From KBS-83 sp963797895 (lineage in GTDB: Bacteria; Acidobacteriota; Terriglobia; Terriglobales; Acidobacteriaceae), in contig CAWCRD010000001.1 in NCBI GenBank assembly GCA_963797895.1, forward strand, positions 186,001 through 250,000: 64,000 nucleotides of DNA, read 5' to 3'. Numbering within the stretch: position 1 is the first letter of the stretch; each line of letters starts with the position of its first letter. The translations under genes and the position numbers were made by a program. The notes under the pieces are model-generated. The model was not told the origin of the DNA. It made no database searches and saw only the letters and a program-made list of their open reading frames with translations. Shown one piece after another: positions 44,926 through 53,003 of this stretch.

Positions 44926-45211
44926 CTGTTTCTCTCCTTTGCCGCTTCGACAGCCAACGATCCACAATCAGTTTCAGCGGTTCCGTACGCAAATAGTGAA
45001 ACTTGTATCTGCCCTGTCGCGATGTAGCGATCAGGCCCGAAGCCTCCAGCATGTCGAGGTGCTGCGAAACTGCCTGTCGGGTTAACGTGATCCGGTGTTT
45101 CATTGCCAATCGTGCGCATAACTCAAACAGAGTTTGGCCGTCCCGCTCGGATAACTCATCAAGAATGACTCGCCGCACCGGCGCCACGATCGCTTCGAAA
45201 ACATCGGTCAT
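44777..45211 (-). CDS. ArsR-type winged-helix regulator with an unusual C-terminal overlap
   Basis: 144 residues from ATG 45211 (GTG 45214 is in frame). Residues 1-90 are a complete ArsR/SmtB winged helix: FEAIVAPVRRVILDELSERDGQTLFELCARL, then TRQAVSQHLDMLEASGLI and a GRYKFHYL wing. From about residue 95 the sequence turns into a charged, low-quality tail (SKRQRRETDDED onward) that is read antiphase through the VOC gene. In another frame a TGA overlaps the VOC start (ATGATGA), the normal layout for this pair, so an indel just upstream may have destroyed the original stop. The DNA-binding part is intact. A 20-bp palindrome lies 11 bp upstream. Confidence 0.78.
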   Translation of the reverse strand: MTDVFEAIVAPVRRVILDELSERDGQTLFELCARLAMKHRITLTRQAVSQHLDMLEASGLIATSRQGRYKFHYLRTEPLKLIVDRWLSKRQRRETDDEDCAHKHPRGRPAKGTEVLHREAGIHKKDRNSARRTQLADRGRARRS

Positions 45212-45222
45212 CACGGAACAAT

Positions 45223-45242
45223 AGGCAAGTGATCACTTGCCT
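45223..45242. promoter_or_regulatory. 20-bp perfect palindrome upstream of the ArsR-type gene (candidate operator)
   Basis: AGGCAAGTGATCACTTGCCT at 45223-45242 is an uninterrupted perfect palindrome ending 11 bp before ATG 45211. ArsR-family dimers bind dyads of this size at their own promoters, so autoregulation of the ArsR/VOC pair is the simple reading. Nothing else was identified between 45243 and the end of the sigma-factor gene at 45361. Confidence 0.7.
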
Positions 45243-45360
45243 GTCAAGGCCTGGTTCAGTGAGAACAGGAAGCTCATATAGAACACGAAACGCGATAACG
45301 CGGCACTTGCGGAAGAACCCTTGCTCCGGATTTTTTCACTTTCCGAGCTATTGCTCGACG

Positions 45361-46629
45361 TTATCTGCCCACTCCGGCCTGCCGCAGCTGCAAAAACCGC
45401 CGCACCGCCCCATCGCGTTCCAGCCCAATCGCAATCTCATACGACTGCCGTGCTAACTCGCAGGCGCCGGTGCGCGCCAACAGCTCCGCACGCGTCGCCC
45501 AGTAAGGCTGATATTCCGCCAGCCGCGCATCCGCCGCCGGCTCGGGCAGAGCCTCCAAACCTGCGGCGGCGCCATCCCGCTCCGCAATCGCCAGTGCGCG
45601 GTTGATCGCGATCACCGGTGAGCCGGAAAACGCAAACAGCGCATCGTAGAGATGCACGATCTCTGCCCAGTTCGGTACAGCGCTGCGGCAGCGATCCGCA
45701 TGCGCCGATTGCAGCGCCGCCTCCAGTTGATAGCGCCCGATCGCTCCGATGGAATGCGCGCGCCGCAGAAGCTGTTCCGCCTCATGCATCATCGCCGCGT
45801 CCCACAGCGACACATCCTGCTCTGCCAGCGGCACAAACTCACCCTCCGCAGAGCGCCGCGCCCGCCTCCGCGATTCCGCATACAACATCAGCGCCAGCAG
45901 CCCCAGCGCCTCCGGTTCCTCAGGCAATAGCTCGGTTACGAGATGTGCCAGGAACATCGCCTCTGCCGTCAGGTCACGCCGCACCACATCGATGCCACCG
46001 GGATCAGCCCAGCCTTCGGCATACGCCGCGTAGATCGCCTCCAGCACCGTATCGAGCCGCGCCGGCAGGTCCTCCCGCTCCGGAACGCGGAACGGAATTC
46101 CTGTCTGCCGAATTTTTTCCTTCGCGCGTACCAGCCGCTTGCTCATCGCCGCTGGCGACGACAGAAACGCCGAGGCAATCGTCTTCGCGTCCAGCCCCAG
46201 CACCACCTGCAGCATCAGAGGCGCGCGTACCCCAGCCTCAATTGCCGGATGCGCGCACGCAAACAGCAGCGCCAGCCGGCGGTCGGGGATCTCCGCCGTT
46301 TCCGCCGCGGCGGCTTCGATCCCCTCTGCCAGGATCTTCAGATCGCCCGCCGCAGTTTCGGTCGTCGTCTGCCGGCGCGCCGCGTCGATCACTCTGCGCC
46401 GCGCCACAGTCAGCAGCCACGCTTCCGGATTGTCCGGGCAGCCGTTGCGCGGCCAGTCCGCCATCGCGGCCAGAAACGCCTCCGACAGCGCATCCTCCGC
46501 TGCCGCGACATCGCGCGTTCGCGCAGCAAGAAAGGCGACCAGCTTGCCGTAACTGCGGCGCGCCACCGCTTCCGCGGTCTCCTGCGCCTGACAGTCGCGC
46601 GCCTGCTCGTCGCCTTCCACGGAACGCAT
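45361..46629 (-). CDS. ECF sigma factor of the ECF42-like group, with C-terminal extension
   Basis: 422 residues, about twice a minimal ECF sigma. Region 2 (about 25-90: VARRSYGKLVAFLAARTRDVAAAEDALSEAFLAAM, NPEAWLLTVARRRVIDAARR) and region 4 (about 110-175: LMLQVVLGLDAKTIASAFLSSPAAMSKRLVRAKEKIR) are clear. After them comes a long helical domain (PARLDTVLEAIYAAYAEGW, TAEAMFLAHLVTELLPEEPEALGLLALMLYAESRRRAR) typical of the DUF6596/TPR-bearing ECF42 group. There is no anti-sigma gene. The DGPF/YCII gene five bases upstream is the partner usually found with ECF42. Confidence 0.88.
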   Translation of the reverse strand: MRSVEGDEQARDCQAQETAEAVARRSYGKLVAFLAARTRDVAAAEDALSEAFLAAMADWPRNGCPDNPEAWLLTVARRRVIDAARRQTTTETAAGDLKILAEGIEAAAAETAEIPDRRLALLFACAHPAIEAGVRAPLMLQVVLGLDAKTIASAFLSSPAAMSKRLVRAKEKIRQTGIPFRVPEREDLPARLDTVLEAIYAAYAEGWADPGGIDVVRRDLTAEAMFLAHLVTELLPEEPEALGLLALMLYAESRRRARRSAEGEFVPLAEQDVSLWDAAMMHEAEQLLRRAHSIGAIGRYQLEAALQSAHADRCRSAVPNWAEIVHLYDALFAFSGSPVIAINRALAIAERDGAAAGLEALPEPAADARLAEYQPYWATRAELLARTGACELARQSYEIAIGLERDGAVRRFLQLRQAGVGR

Positions 46630-46634
46630 ATCGC

Positions 46635-46982
46635 CTACATCGTCCAGACGGGCCGCACCTCAATCGTGCCGTGACCCGCACCTGGACACCGCGCCGCCCA
46701 GGCGATCGCCGCATCCAGATCCGGCGCATCGATCAGGTAATAGCCACCCAGTTGCTCTTTCGAATCCGCGTACGGCCCGTCCAGCACCTGCTGCTTGCCG
46801 TTGGCCACCTTGACGGTGGTCGCCGTGCCGATCGGCTGCAGCCGGTTGGAGCCGACAAACGCGCCCGCTTTCTTCAGTGCCTCGGTGTAGGCCATGTACG
46901 CCGCCATCCCCTGCTGCTGTTCCGCTTCCGTCATCTTCGACCAGCCACTCTCATCCGAGTACAGCATCAACAGATATTGCAT
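46635..46982 (-). CDS. YCII-related DGPF-family protein
   Basis: 115 residues. It starts MQYLLMLYSDESGW and contains VLDGPYADSKEQLGGYYLIDAPDLDAAIAWAARCPGA, the DGPF motif in its DGPY form. YCII-like proteins have a ferredoxin-like fold of unknown biochemical role. It has GAGGAGAGA before the ATG and lies 5 bp before the ECF42-like sigma gene, so the two are cotranscribed. The DGPF partner may act as a sensor or target of the sigma factor; this is inferred from the recurrent pairing. Confidence 0.88.
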   Translation of the reverse strand: MQYLLMLYSDESGWSKMTEAEQQQGMAAYMAYTEALKKAGAFVGSNRLQPIGTATTVKVANGKQQVLDGPYADSKEQLGGYYLIDAPDLDAAIAWAARCPGAGHGTIEVRPVWTM

Positions 46983-47183
46983 ATATCTCTCTCCTCATCG
47001 GTGATGCGGACATTCTGTCCGCTCATCTCCATGACGTGCCACCATCCCCGAATTGGACAGTGCGGATTATTTTCTGCGGCGCCTTCGTCTTAAGCGGGCT
47101 TGGTCTCGGCGCGGAAGGCCACCACCGTAGAGGAGGTCTGCTGTTCGCCAATGAATTTTCAAAAAAGCTTGACAGCACATATA

Positions 47184-47205
47184 GTGTTATAGTCAAGTAC
47201 AACAC
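47184..47205. promoter_or_regulatory. 22-bp interrupted dyad in the promoter of the GntR/ABC operon (candidate YtrA-type operator)
   Basis: GTGTT (47184-47188) and AACAC (47201-47205) are the outer arms, with TA (47190-47191) and TA (47198-47199) symmetric inside, plus T47193 and A47196. YtrA-type GntR repressors bind long interrupted dyads of this sort upstream of their own ABC operons. A consensus TTGACA at 47169-47174 lies 9 bp upstream and could be the -35 box, although no ideal -10 follows at 17 bp. CTTGAC and GTCAAG (47168-47173, 47192-47197) form a second pair of arms. Confidence 0.6.
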
Positions 47206-47263
47206 CAAGCACCCCGCATGGCGAACCGGACGCCGAAGGCAGAGCGCTTCAGGAGAGTTGAGC

Positions 47264-47821
47264 ATGAAATCCCTTCGTCTTACGCTGTCCGTCGTTTTGA
47301 TCTCGTTTGCGACCGTGGCCTTCGCCCAGTCGAACGCGCAGAAATCCTTTGACACCATGAAAGCCCTCGCCGGTTCCTGGGCAGGTCCTGTGACCACAAC
47401 CCCGAAGATGGCCGGCATGGGGGACAATACGCTCACCGATGTCTCGCTTCGCGTGACATCGAGAGGCAATGCCATCGTGCATGAGATGAAGGCAGCAGGA
47501 ACAGCGGACGACCCGGCGAGATACGACCATCCGGTCACCATGCTCTACCTGGACAACGATCGCCTGCTTCTCACGCACTACTGCGATGCCGGGAACAGGC
47601 CACGCATGGTTGCCAGAACCTCTCCCGACGGAAAGAGAGTGGAGTTCGATTTTCTTGACCTCTCTGGCGGCACACAGTACGGACACATGGATCATGCCCT
47701 GTTCACCATCATCGACGCGAATCATCACACCGAGGACTGGACGTACATCATGCCAGGAAACAAGCCGGTCCTTGCCCACATGGATCTGCAACGCACCAAT
47801 GACCGGGCAGGCCTCCGGTAA
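47264..47821 (+). CDS. Secreted DUF1579-like protein
   Basis: 185 residues from ATG 47264 (AGGAGAG upstream); the open frame extends further 5' without coding character. It has a signal peptide (KSLRLTLSVVLISFATVAFAQ). The mature part begins FDTMKALAGSWAGPVTT and continues as a lipocalin-like barrel (DVSLRVTSRGNAIVHEM, RLLLTHYCDAGNRPRM, RVEFDFLDLSGG, HTEDWTYIMPG). It is the first gene behind the 47184-47205 dyad and lies 18 bp before the GntR gene, so it is probably part of the regulated operon. Function unknown; perhaps a lipid or small hydrophobic ligand binder. Confidence 0.75.
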   Translation: MKSLRLTLSVVLISFATVAFAQSNAQKSFDTMKALAGSWAGPVTTTPKMAGMGDNTLTDVSLRVTSRGNAIVHEMKAAGTADDPARYDHPVTMLYLDNDRLLLTHYCDAGNRPRMVARTSPDGKRVEFDFLDLSGGTQYGHMDHALFTIIDANHHTEDWTYIMPGNKPVLAHMDLQRTNDRAGLR

Positions 47822-47839
47822 GGATTATCTGGGAACAGG

Positions 47840-48229
47840 ATGGATCTTGAGTGGAATGACAGTCAGCCGATTTACCGCCAGCTTCGCGACCGCGTCGTTG
47901 CCATGATCCTCGACGGCGTGCTCAAGGAAGGCGACCCTCTGCCCTCGGTGCGGAATGTCGCCGCCGAATATCGCGTCAATCCACTCACGGTCCTGAAAAG
48001 CTATCAGCAATTAGTCGACGAGCAACTGGTCGAAAAGAGACGAGGCCTCGGTATGTTCGTCAGAATCGATGCGCGCAAATTGCTGCTGCGCGACGAGCGC
48101 CAGAAATTTCTAACCGAAGATTGGCCCAGGATTTCTGCAAATATTCAGCGGCTCGGATTGAAGGCGGAAGACCTTCTGAATGGGGCAACCCGCCGATCAA
48201 ATTCGAAAGCCGATAAGGAGCAACGCTGA
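47840..48229 (+). CDS. GntR-family regulator, YtrA subfamily
   Basis: 129 residues, the short YtrA form. The winged helix (about 8-75) has PIYRQLRDRVVAMILDGVLKEGDPLPSVRNVAAEYRVNPLTVLKSYQQLVDEQLVEKRRGLGMFV, a classic GntR domain. The remaining 50 residues are the small dimerisation tail of this subfamily, without an effector domain. YtrA-type repressors normally control an adjacent ABC transporter, as here. The likely operator is the dyad at 47184-47205. It is five bases from the ABC ATPase start. Confidence 0.9.
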   Translation: MDLEWNDSQPIYRQLRDRVVAMILDGVLKEGDPLPSVRNVAAEYRVNPLTVLKSYQQLVDEQLVEKRRGLGMFVRIDARKLLLRDERQKFLTEDWPRISANIQRLGLKAEDLLNGATRRSNSKADKEQR

Positions 48230-48233
48230 AGAC

Positions 48234-49124
48234 ATGTCAGCCATAGAAGCACGCGGCCTGCGAAAGACCTTCGGCACAACCGTCGCGCTGAATGGCATCG
48301 ATTTGCGTGTCGAAGAGGGCCGCATCCTCGGAATTATCGGTCCTAACGGCGCTGGCAAGACCACTGCGTTGAACGCGATACTCGGCCTGATCCCCTATAA
48401 AGGAACCCTGCGTGTGCTCGAACGCGACCCCTGGACCGAGCGCGATCAGCTCATGCGCGATGCCGCGTTCATAGCCGATGTCGCTGTACTGCCGCGCTGG
48501 ATGCGCGTATCGCAGGTGCTCGAATATGTGGCCGGCGTGCACCCGCGGTTCGATCCCGCGAAGGCGGAAGGCCTTCTGGCTAGGACCAACATCAGCCCCG
48601 CCAGCCGCGTACGGCAATTGTCAAAAGGTATGGTCACCCAGCTCCACCTCGCTGTGGTCATGGCCATTGACGCAAAGTTGCTGGTGCTGGACGAACCGAC
48701 GCTTGGCCTGGACAGCCTCTATCGCAAACAGTTCTACGATGCACTGCTCAACGACTACTTCGATCGCACCCGCACCATCGTCATCACGACGCATCAGGTG
48801 GAAGAGATGCAAAACGTTCTCACCGATCTCATCTTCATGGACCGGGGTAGCATCCTTCTGAATGCCAGCATGGAAGAACTCGAATCCCGCTATCTGGAAG
48901 TGACTGTGCATCCGGAACAGGTCGCCGCCGCACGGGCGCTCAAACCAATTCACGAGCGTGAGGTCTTCGGCCGCGGCGTTCTGCTTTTCGATCATGCCGA
49001 TCGTCATCAGCTCGGCGCGCTGGGCGACGTGCGCACGCCCAGCATTGCCGACTTGTTCGTTGCTGTGGTGGGCAGTCAGGTCGGCCATCCACACCTCCGT
49101 CCAATGGGAGAAGCCGCCAAATGA
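48234..49124 (+). CDS. ABC-2 type transporter ATPase
   Basis: 296 residues from ATG 48234; the frame is open from 48180 but that part overlaps the GntR gene. Walker A is GPNGAGKTT, signature LSKGM, Walker B LLVLDEP, D-loop LGLDS and switch His in TTHQVEEM. The last 90 residues form the regulatory C-terminal domain usual in drug or antibiotic exporters of the CcmA/BcrA type. It partners the permease that starts in its last four bases (ATGA). Confidence 0.92.
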   Translation: MSAIEARGLRKTFGTTVALNGIDLRVEEGRILGIIGPNGAGKTTALNAILGLIPYKGTLRVLERDPWTERDQLMRDAAFIADVAVLPRWMRVSQVLEYVAGVHPRFDPAKAEGLLARTNISPASRVRQLSKGMVTQLHLAVVMAIDAKLLVLDEPTLGLDSLYRKQFYDALLNDYFDRTRTIVITTHQVEEMQNVLTDLIFMDRGSILLNASMEELESRYLEVTVHPEQVAAARALKPIHEREVFGRGVLLFDHADRHQLGALGDVRTPSIADLFVAVVGSQVGHPHLRPMGEAAK

Positions 49125-50044
49125 ATACTCGAGCCGGTACCGCGTCCGGGTCCTTCGACACGCAGACTGTCGCGCCCGCCATGTTCTCAGCGACACGCCC
49201 CTTCTACTGGTCAGTGCGACGAGAATTGTGGGAGAACCGTTCTATCTATATCGCCCCGCTCGCTGCGGCGGCACTCTTCCTGATTGGTTTTCTCATCAGC
49301 ACGATTCATCTGCCGCGACAGATGCGGGTCATCTCAAGCCTTCCCATCACCGACCATCGAACAATACTCGCACCGTACGATTCCCTCGCGGGTCTGCTCA
49401 TGCTGACCGCAATGATCGTCGGCTTCTTCTACTGCCTCGACGCGCTGCACGGCGAACGCCGCGATCGTAGCATCCTGTTCTGGAAGTCGCTGCCCGTCTC
49501 CGACACCACCACAGTGCTTGCCAAGGCGAGCATTCCCCTGGTGATTCTGCCGCTGATCACCTTCGTGCTCACCGTTGTCACCCAGTTCATCATGCTGCTC
49601 CTGAGCTCGGCGGTATTGCTGGCGAACGGCCTCAGCGTCAGCACGCTCTGGACCCAGGTATCGTTCTTCCCCATGTCGCTGATGCTCTTTTACCATCTGC
49701 TCACCGTGCATGTGCTTTTGCACGCGCCGTTCTATGGCTGGTTTCTGCTGGTTTCGGCGTGGGCCCGCCGTGCAACATTCCTATGGGCGGCCCTCCCGCT
49801 GCTGGCGATCGGTGTCGCCGAGAAGATCGCATTCAACACCTCACATTTCGCCAACTTCCTCGTCGACCGGCTGGCAGGAGGTGCGGAGGCCATCACCGGG
49901 GCCGGTCAGATGCCGATCCATCCCGGAGTGCACATCACGCTGGGACGATACCTCAGCAGCCCGGGTCTATGGATCGGGCTGGCATTCACAGCACTCTGTC
50001 TCGCGGCGGCCGTGCGCCTACGCCGCTACCGAAGCCCCGTCTGA
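49121..50044 (+). CDS. ABC-2 type transporter permease
   Basis: 307 residues. Six or more hydrophobic segments are visible, including YIAPLAAAALFLIGFLIS, SLAGLLMLTAMIVGFFYCL, SIPLVILPLITFVLTVVTQ, LTVHVLLHAPFYGWFLLVSAW and a final LWIGLAFTALCLAAAVRL. HGERRDRSILFWKSLPVSDTTTVLAK after the second helix is the conserved cytoplasmic loop of this permease group. It starts four bases inside the ATPase gene. Together with the GntR regulator this makes a repressor-controlled exporter, typical of resistance to envelope-active compounds; the substrate is unknown. Confidence 0.88.
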   Translation: MNTRAGTASGSFDTQTVAPAMFSATRPFYWSVRRELWENRSIYIAPLAAAALFLIGFLISTIHLPRQMRVISSLPITDHRTILAPYDSLAGLLMLTAMIVGFFYCLDALHGERRDRSILFWKSLPVSDTTTVLAKASIPLVILPLITFVLTVVTQFIMLLLSSAVLLANGLSVSTLWTQVSFFPMSLMLFYHLLTVHVLLHAPFYGWFLLVSAWARRATFLWAALPLLAIGVAEKIAFNTSHFANFLVDRLAGGAEAITGAGQMPIHPGVHITLGRYLSSPGLWIGLAFTALCLAAAVRLRRYRSPV

Positions 50045-50128
50045 TTGCGACGTGAACTTCGTAACGCGATCAAGCTGTCAACCGTTGGTCGCAATCGTCG
50101 AGTTGTAATCACCAACGCAGGGGAGGAC

Positions 50129-50512
50129 ATGAGCGTGAATCGAGAACGGGTGTTGAAGGTTTTGTTGGGACTGGTCGGGTTGTTCTTTGTGGCCGGTATC
50201 TATCCACTGATCACATCAATGATGCATCCGAAGCAGTCCGATTACCCGGATCAGATGATGTTGGCCATCTATTTCGCGCTCGGAATTTTTCTTCTGCTCG
50301 CCATCCGCAATCCGGCGGCAAATCGCAGCTTGATTGCCTTTACAGGTTGGTCGAGCCTGGCCCATGTTGCTGTTATGGTGGTGCAATCGATCCAGCTAAG
50401 GAACGAACGCACAGAATTGCCGGCGCTTAGTGTGATTGGAATCGTCTTCGTAATTCTGCTGGTTCTTGCCCCAACACGGCACTCGCACCAGCTGGCATCG
50501 ACCTCCGCGTAA
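50129..50512 (+). CDS. Small four-helix membrane protein
   Basis: 127 residues from ATG 50129 with GGGAGG five bases upstream; an in-frame TTG at 50045 has no coding support. Four membrane helices are apparent (VLLGLVGLFFVAGIYPLI, MMLAIYFALGIFLLLAI, IAFTGWSSLAHVAVMVVQSI, LSVIGIVFVILLVLAP). The layout resembles the small DUF6632-type membrane proteins; I am not certain. It lies 84 bp downstream of the ABC permease in the same direction and may be the last gene of that operon. Confidence 0.7.
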   Translation: MSVNRERVLKVLLGLVGLFFVAGIYPLITSMMHPKQSDYPDQMMLAIYFALGIFLLLAIRNPAANRSLIAFTGWSSLAHVAVMVVQSIQLRNERTELPALSVIGIVFVILLVLAPTRHSHQLASTSA

Positions 50513-50539
50513 CCCGCCAGCGCTGGGGCGGCACGCCGC

Positions 50540-51181
50540 TCAGACCGCCTCAGACGCACGCGCCCGGCTCCGCCAGTGGTTCCACACAAACCAGACAAAC
50601 CCCACCACCAGCAACAGTACGACTGCCAGATGGAAGCGATGGAACATCTCTTTAAAGCGTGGATCGTTGTCCCAGTGGTCGCCCAGCCGCATTCCGGCGT
50701 AAGCGAGCGCGTAGCACCACGGCCAGGACCCTAGAAACGTATAGAGATGGAAGCGCCCTTGCGGCATCTTCGCAATGCCGGCTGGCAGCGCGATGAAGGT
50801 CCGCACCACCGGCAGCAGGCGTCCGAAGAACACCGTGATGCCGCCCCAGCGCTCAAAGTAGCGCGTCACGCGGTCAAGATCGTGCTGGTTCAGCAGCACA
50901 TATCTGCCGAACTTCTCCACCAGCGGCCGGCCGCCATAAGCGCCGATCCAGTATGCGACAAGCGAACCTAGATTGCAGCCGATCGCGCCCGCGGTCGCCA
51001 CGCCGATCAGGGTCAGCTTCCCTGCGTGCACCAGGTAGCCGGCGAAGGGCATAATGACTTCCGACGGCAGCGGGATGCATGCCGACTCAATGCCCATCAG
51101 CAGCATCACTCCCCAATATCCGGACGCGGAAATCACCGCAATAATAAAATGCGCTACTGCAGCAAGGATCTTCTCACTCAT
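50540..51181 (-). CDS. DedA-family membrane protein
   Basis: 213 residues. The DedA signature is clear: SGYWGVMLLMGIESACIPLPSEVIMPFAGYLV near the N-terminus, GAIGCNLGSLVAYWIGAYGGRPLVEKFG, and RLLPVVRTFIALPAGIAKMP. The acidic (E and D-type) and Arg residues of the family are conserved. DedA proteins are thought to move lipids, such as undecaprenyl phosphate or phosphatidylethanolamine, between membrane leaflets. It stands alone, convergent with the small membrane protein and divergent from the AsmA-like gene. Confidence 0.93.
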   Translation of the reverse strand: MSEKILAAVAHFIIAVISASGYWGVMLLMGIESACIPLPSEVIMPFAGYLVHAGKLTLIGVATAGAIGCNLGSLVAYWIGAYGGRPLVEKFGRYVLLNQHDLDRVTRYFERWGGITVFFGRLLPVVRTFIALPAGIAKMPQGRFHLYTFLGSWPWCYALAYAGMRLGDHWDNDPRFKEMFHRFHLAVVLLLVVGFVWFVWNHWRSRARASEAV

Positions 51182-51323
51182 TGTTTTTCGCTCATCTTTT
51201 GCTCAGCTATGTTCGGCTGAGTATACCGTTCCGTGATGCTGCGTCGTCCCGTGCGCTTATCCGCAAATAAGGAATAGGCTGTTTCCGTAGAACCATTCAG
51301 CCCCGACGGGCATCAGGGAGAGA

Positions 51324-52926
51324 ATGAAGTTGCAGACCAAACAGGAAGATGTCCCGAAGGCGAGCGCTCGCCGCAAACGCCGCATCTGGAAGTGGATTGG
51401 CATCTCTCTTCTGCTCGCCATCATCGTGCTCACCACGGTTGCGGAAATCGTTCTGCATCACGCCACCCCCATCCTCAAGGGCCGCGTCATCGAGACGCTC
51501 AGCACGCGCTTCCAGAGCAAGGTCGAGCTCGACACGCTCGACGTTTCGATCCTCCATGGCCTTCAGGTCACCGGCGGCGGTCTACGCATCTATCCGCCCG
51601 ATGACGTCATCGCCGCAGGAGCAACGCACCCGTTGATCGCCATCAAGCACTTCGACTTCCGCGCCGGCATCATGGGCCTCTTCATCAAGCCCACGCATGT
51701 CGACAGCGTCCACGTGAGCGGACTCGTCATTCACATACCGCCGAAGGAATACCGGCAGCAGGCGGCCGAAAACCCGAAGAAACACCACGGCAAGATCAAG
51801 ATCATGGTCGGCCAGATCATCTGCGACGATTCGCAGCTCATCATCGGCACCGCCAAGCCCGGCAAGGATCCCAAAACATTCGCTCTCCAGCACATCGTCA
51901 TGCACGACGTCGGTCCCGGCGGCGCGTGGCCCTACGACGCCACGCTCACGAACGCCGTTCCCACCGGCAATATCCACGCCGTCGGCACTTTCGGTCCTTG
52001 GAACATTGAAAGTCCCGGCGACTCCGCCGTCACCGGCAACTACACCTTCGACCACGCTGACCTCGGCACCATTCGCGGCATCGGCGGCATTCTCACTTCA
52101 AAAGGAATCTTTAAAGGCCAGCTCAACCGAATCGATGTCGAGGGCGATACCGACACTCCCGCCTTCACGCTCGATACGGCCAACCATCCCGTGCCGCTCG
52201 AAACGCATTTCCATGCCATCGTAGATGGCACCAGCGGCGACACCTATCTTCAGCCGGTTGCGGCCACGCTCGGCGGGTCCAAATTCACCTGCTCCGGCGC
52301 CATCGTCAACATCAAGGGCAAAGGTCACCAGATCGAACATCGACGTCGACGTCCCTTCCGGCCAGATTCAGGACTTCCTCAACCTCGCCGTCAAGACGCA
52401 GCCGCCGGTGATGAGCGGCACGCTCCAGATGAAGGCAAAGCTCAACATCCCGCCCGGCCAGCAGAGCGTCACGCAGAAGATCGGGATCAAAGGCCAGTTC
52501 GTCCTCACCCGCATTCACTTCAGCAACCCTGAAGTCGAAGACAAGGTGGACATGCTCAGCCTGCGCGCGCAGGGCAAACCGGGTGAGGCGCATCCCGGCG
52601 CGGTCGATGTCCACTCCCAGATGCGCGGGGCGTTTGTGCTCCAGCACGGGCAACTCGACTTCAGCAGGCTGGGCTACTCGCTGCCCGGCGCCACCATCAA
52701 CCTCGCCGGCCAGTACACGCTCGACGGACGCAAGTTCGATTTCACCGGCAAGGTGCGCACCGAGGCAAAGCTCTCGAACATGGTGTCCACGTGGTGGAAG
52801 TCACTGCTGCTGAAGCCCGTTGATCCGTTCTTCCACAAACATGGAGCGGGCGCCGAGATCCCGGTAAAGATCACCGGAACCAAAGGCTCACCGAAATTTG
52901 GTCTGGACCTCGGCGGGAAAGACTAG
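51324..52926 (+). pseudogene. AsmA-like envelope protein, interrupted by a single-base frameshift
   Basis: Two frames together make about 533 residues. Frame one (ATG 51324, GGGAGAG upstream) has a cytoplasmic basic tail, one membrane anchor (about 24-44), then ATPILKGRVIETLSTRFQSKVELDTLDV, the start of an AsmA/DUF748-type beta-repeat domain. At about 52333-52336 the frame turns into RRRRPF nonsense, while another frame continues smoothly with NIDVDVPSGQIQDF and ends TGTKGSPKFGLDLGGKD. Dropping one base from CAGATCGAACATC restores a continuous chain. AsmA-like proteins are thought to carry lipids to the outer membrane. Both halves are well preserved, so an assembly error is possible. Confidence 0.78.
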
Positions 52927-53003
52927 TCCTCTTCCTCCTTCGTACCAGGCAACTTTAGAAAGCTGTAGCTGCTCCTGCGTGCATTTGCTACATTCAGTGC
53001 GCC

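Noticed and set aside
45618..47093. 491-codon plus-strand open frame antisense to the sigma factor and DGPF genes
   Set aside because: Composition dominated by Pro/Arg/Ser, typical of an antisense shadow; both genes on the other strand are well supported.
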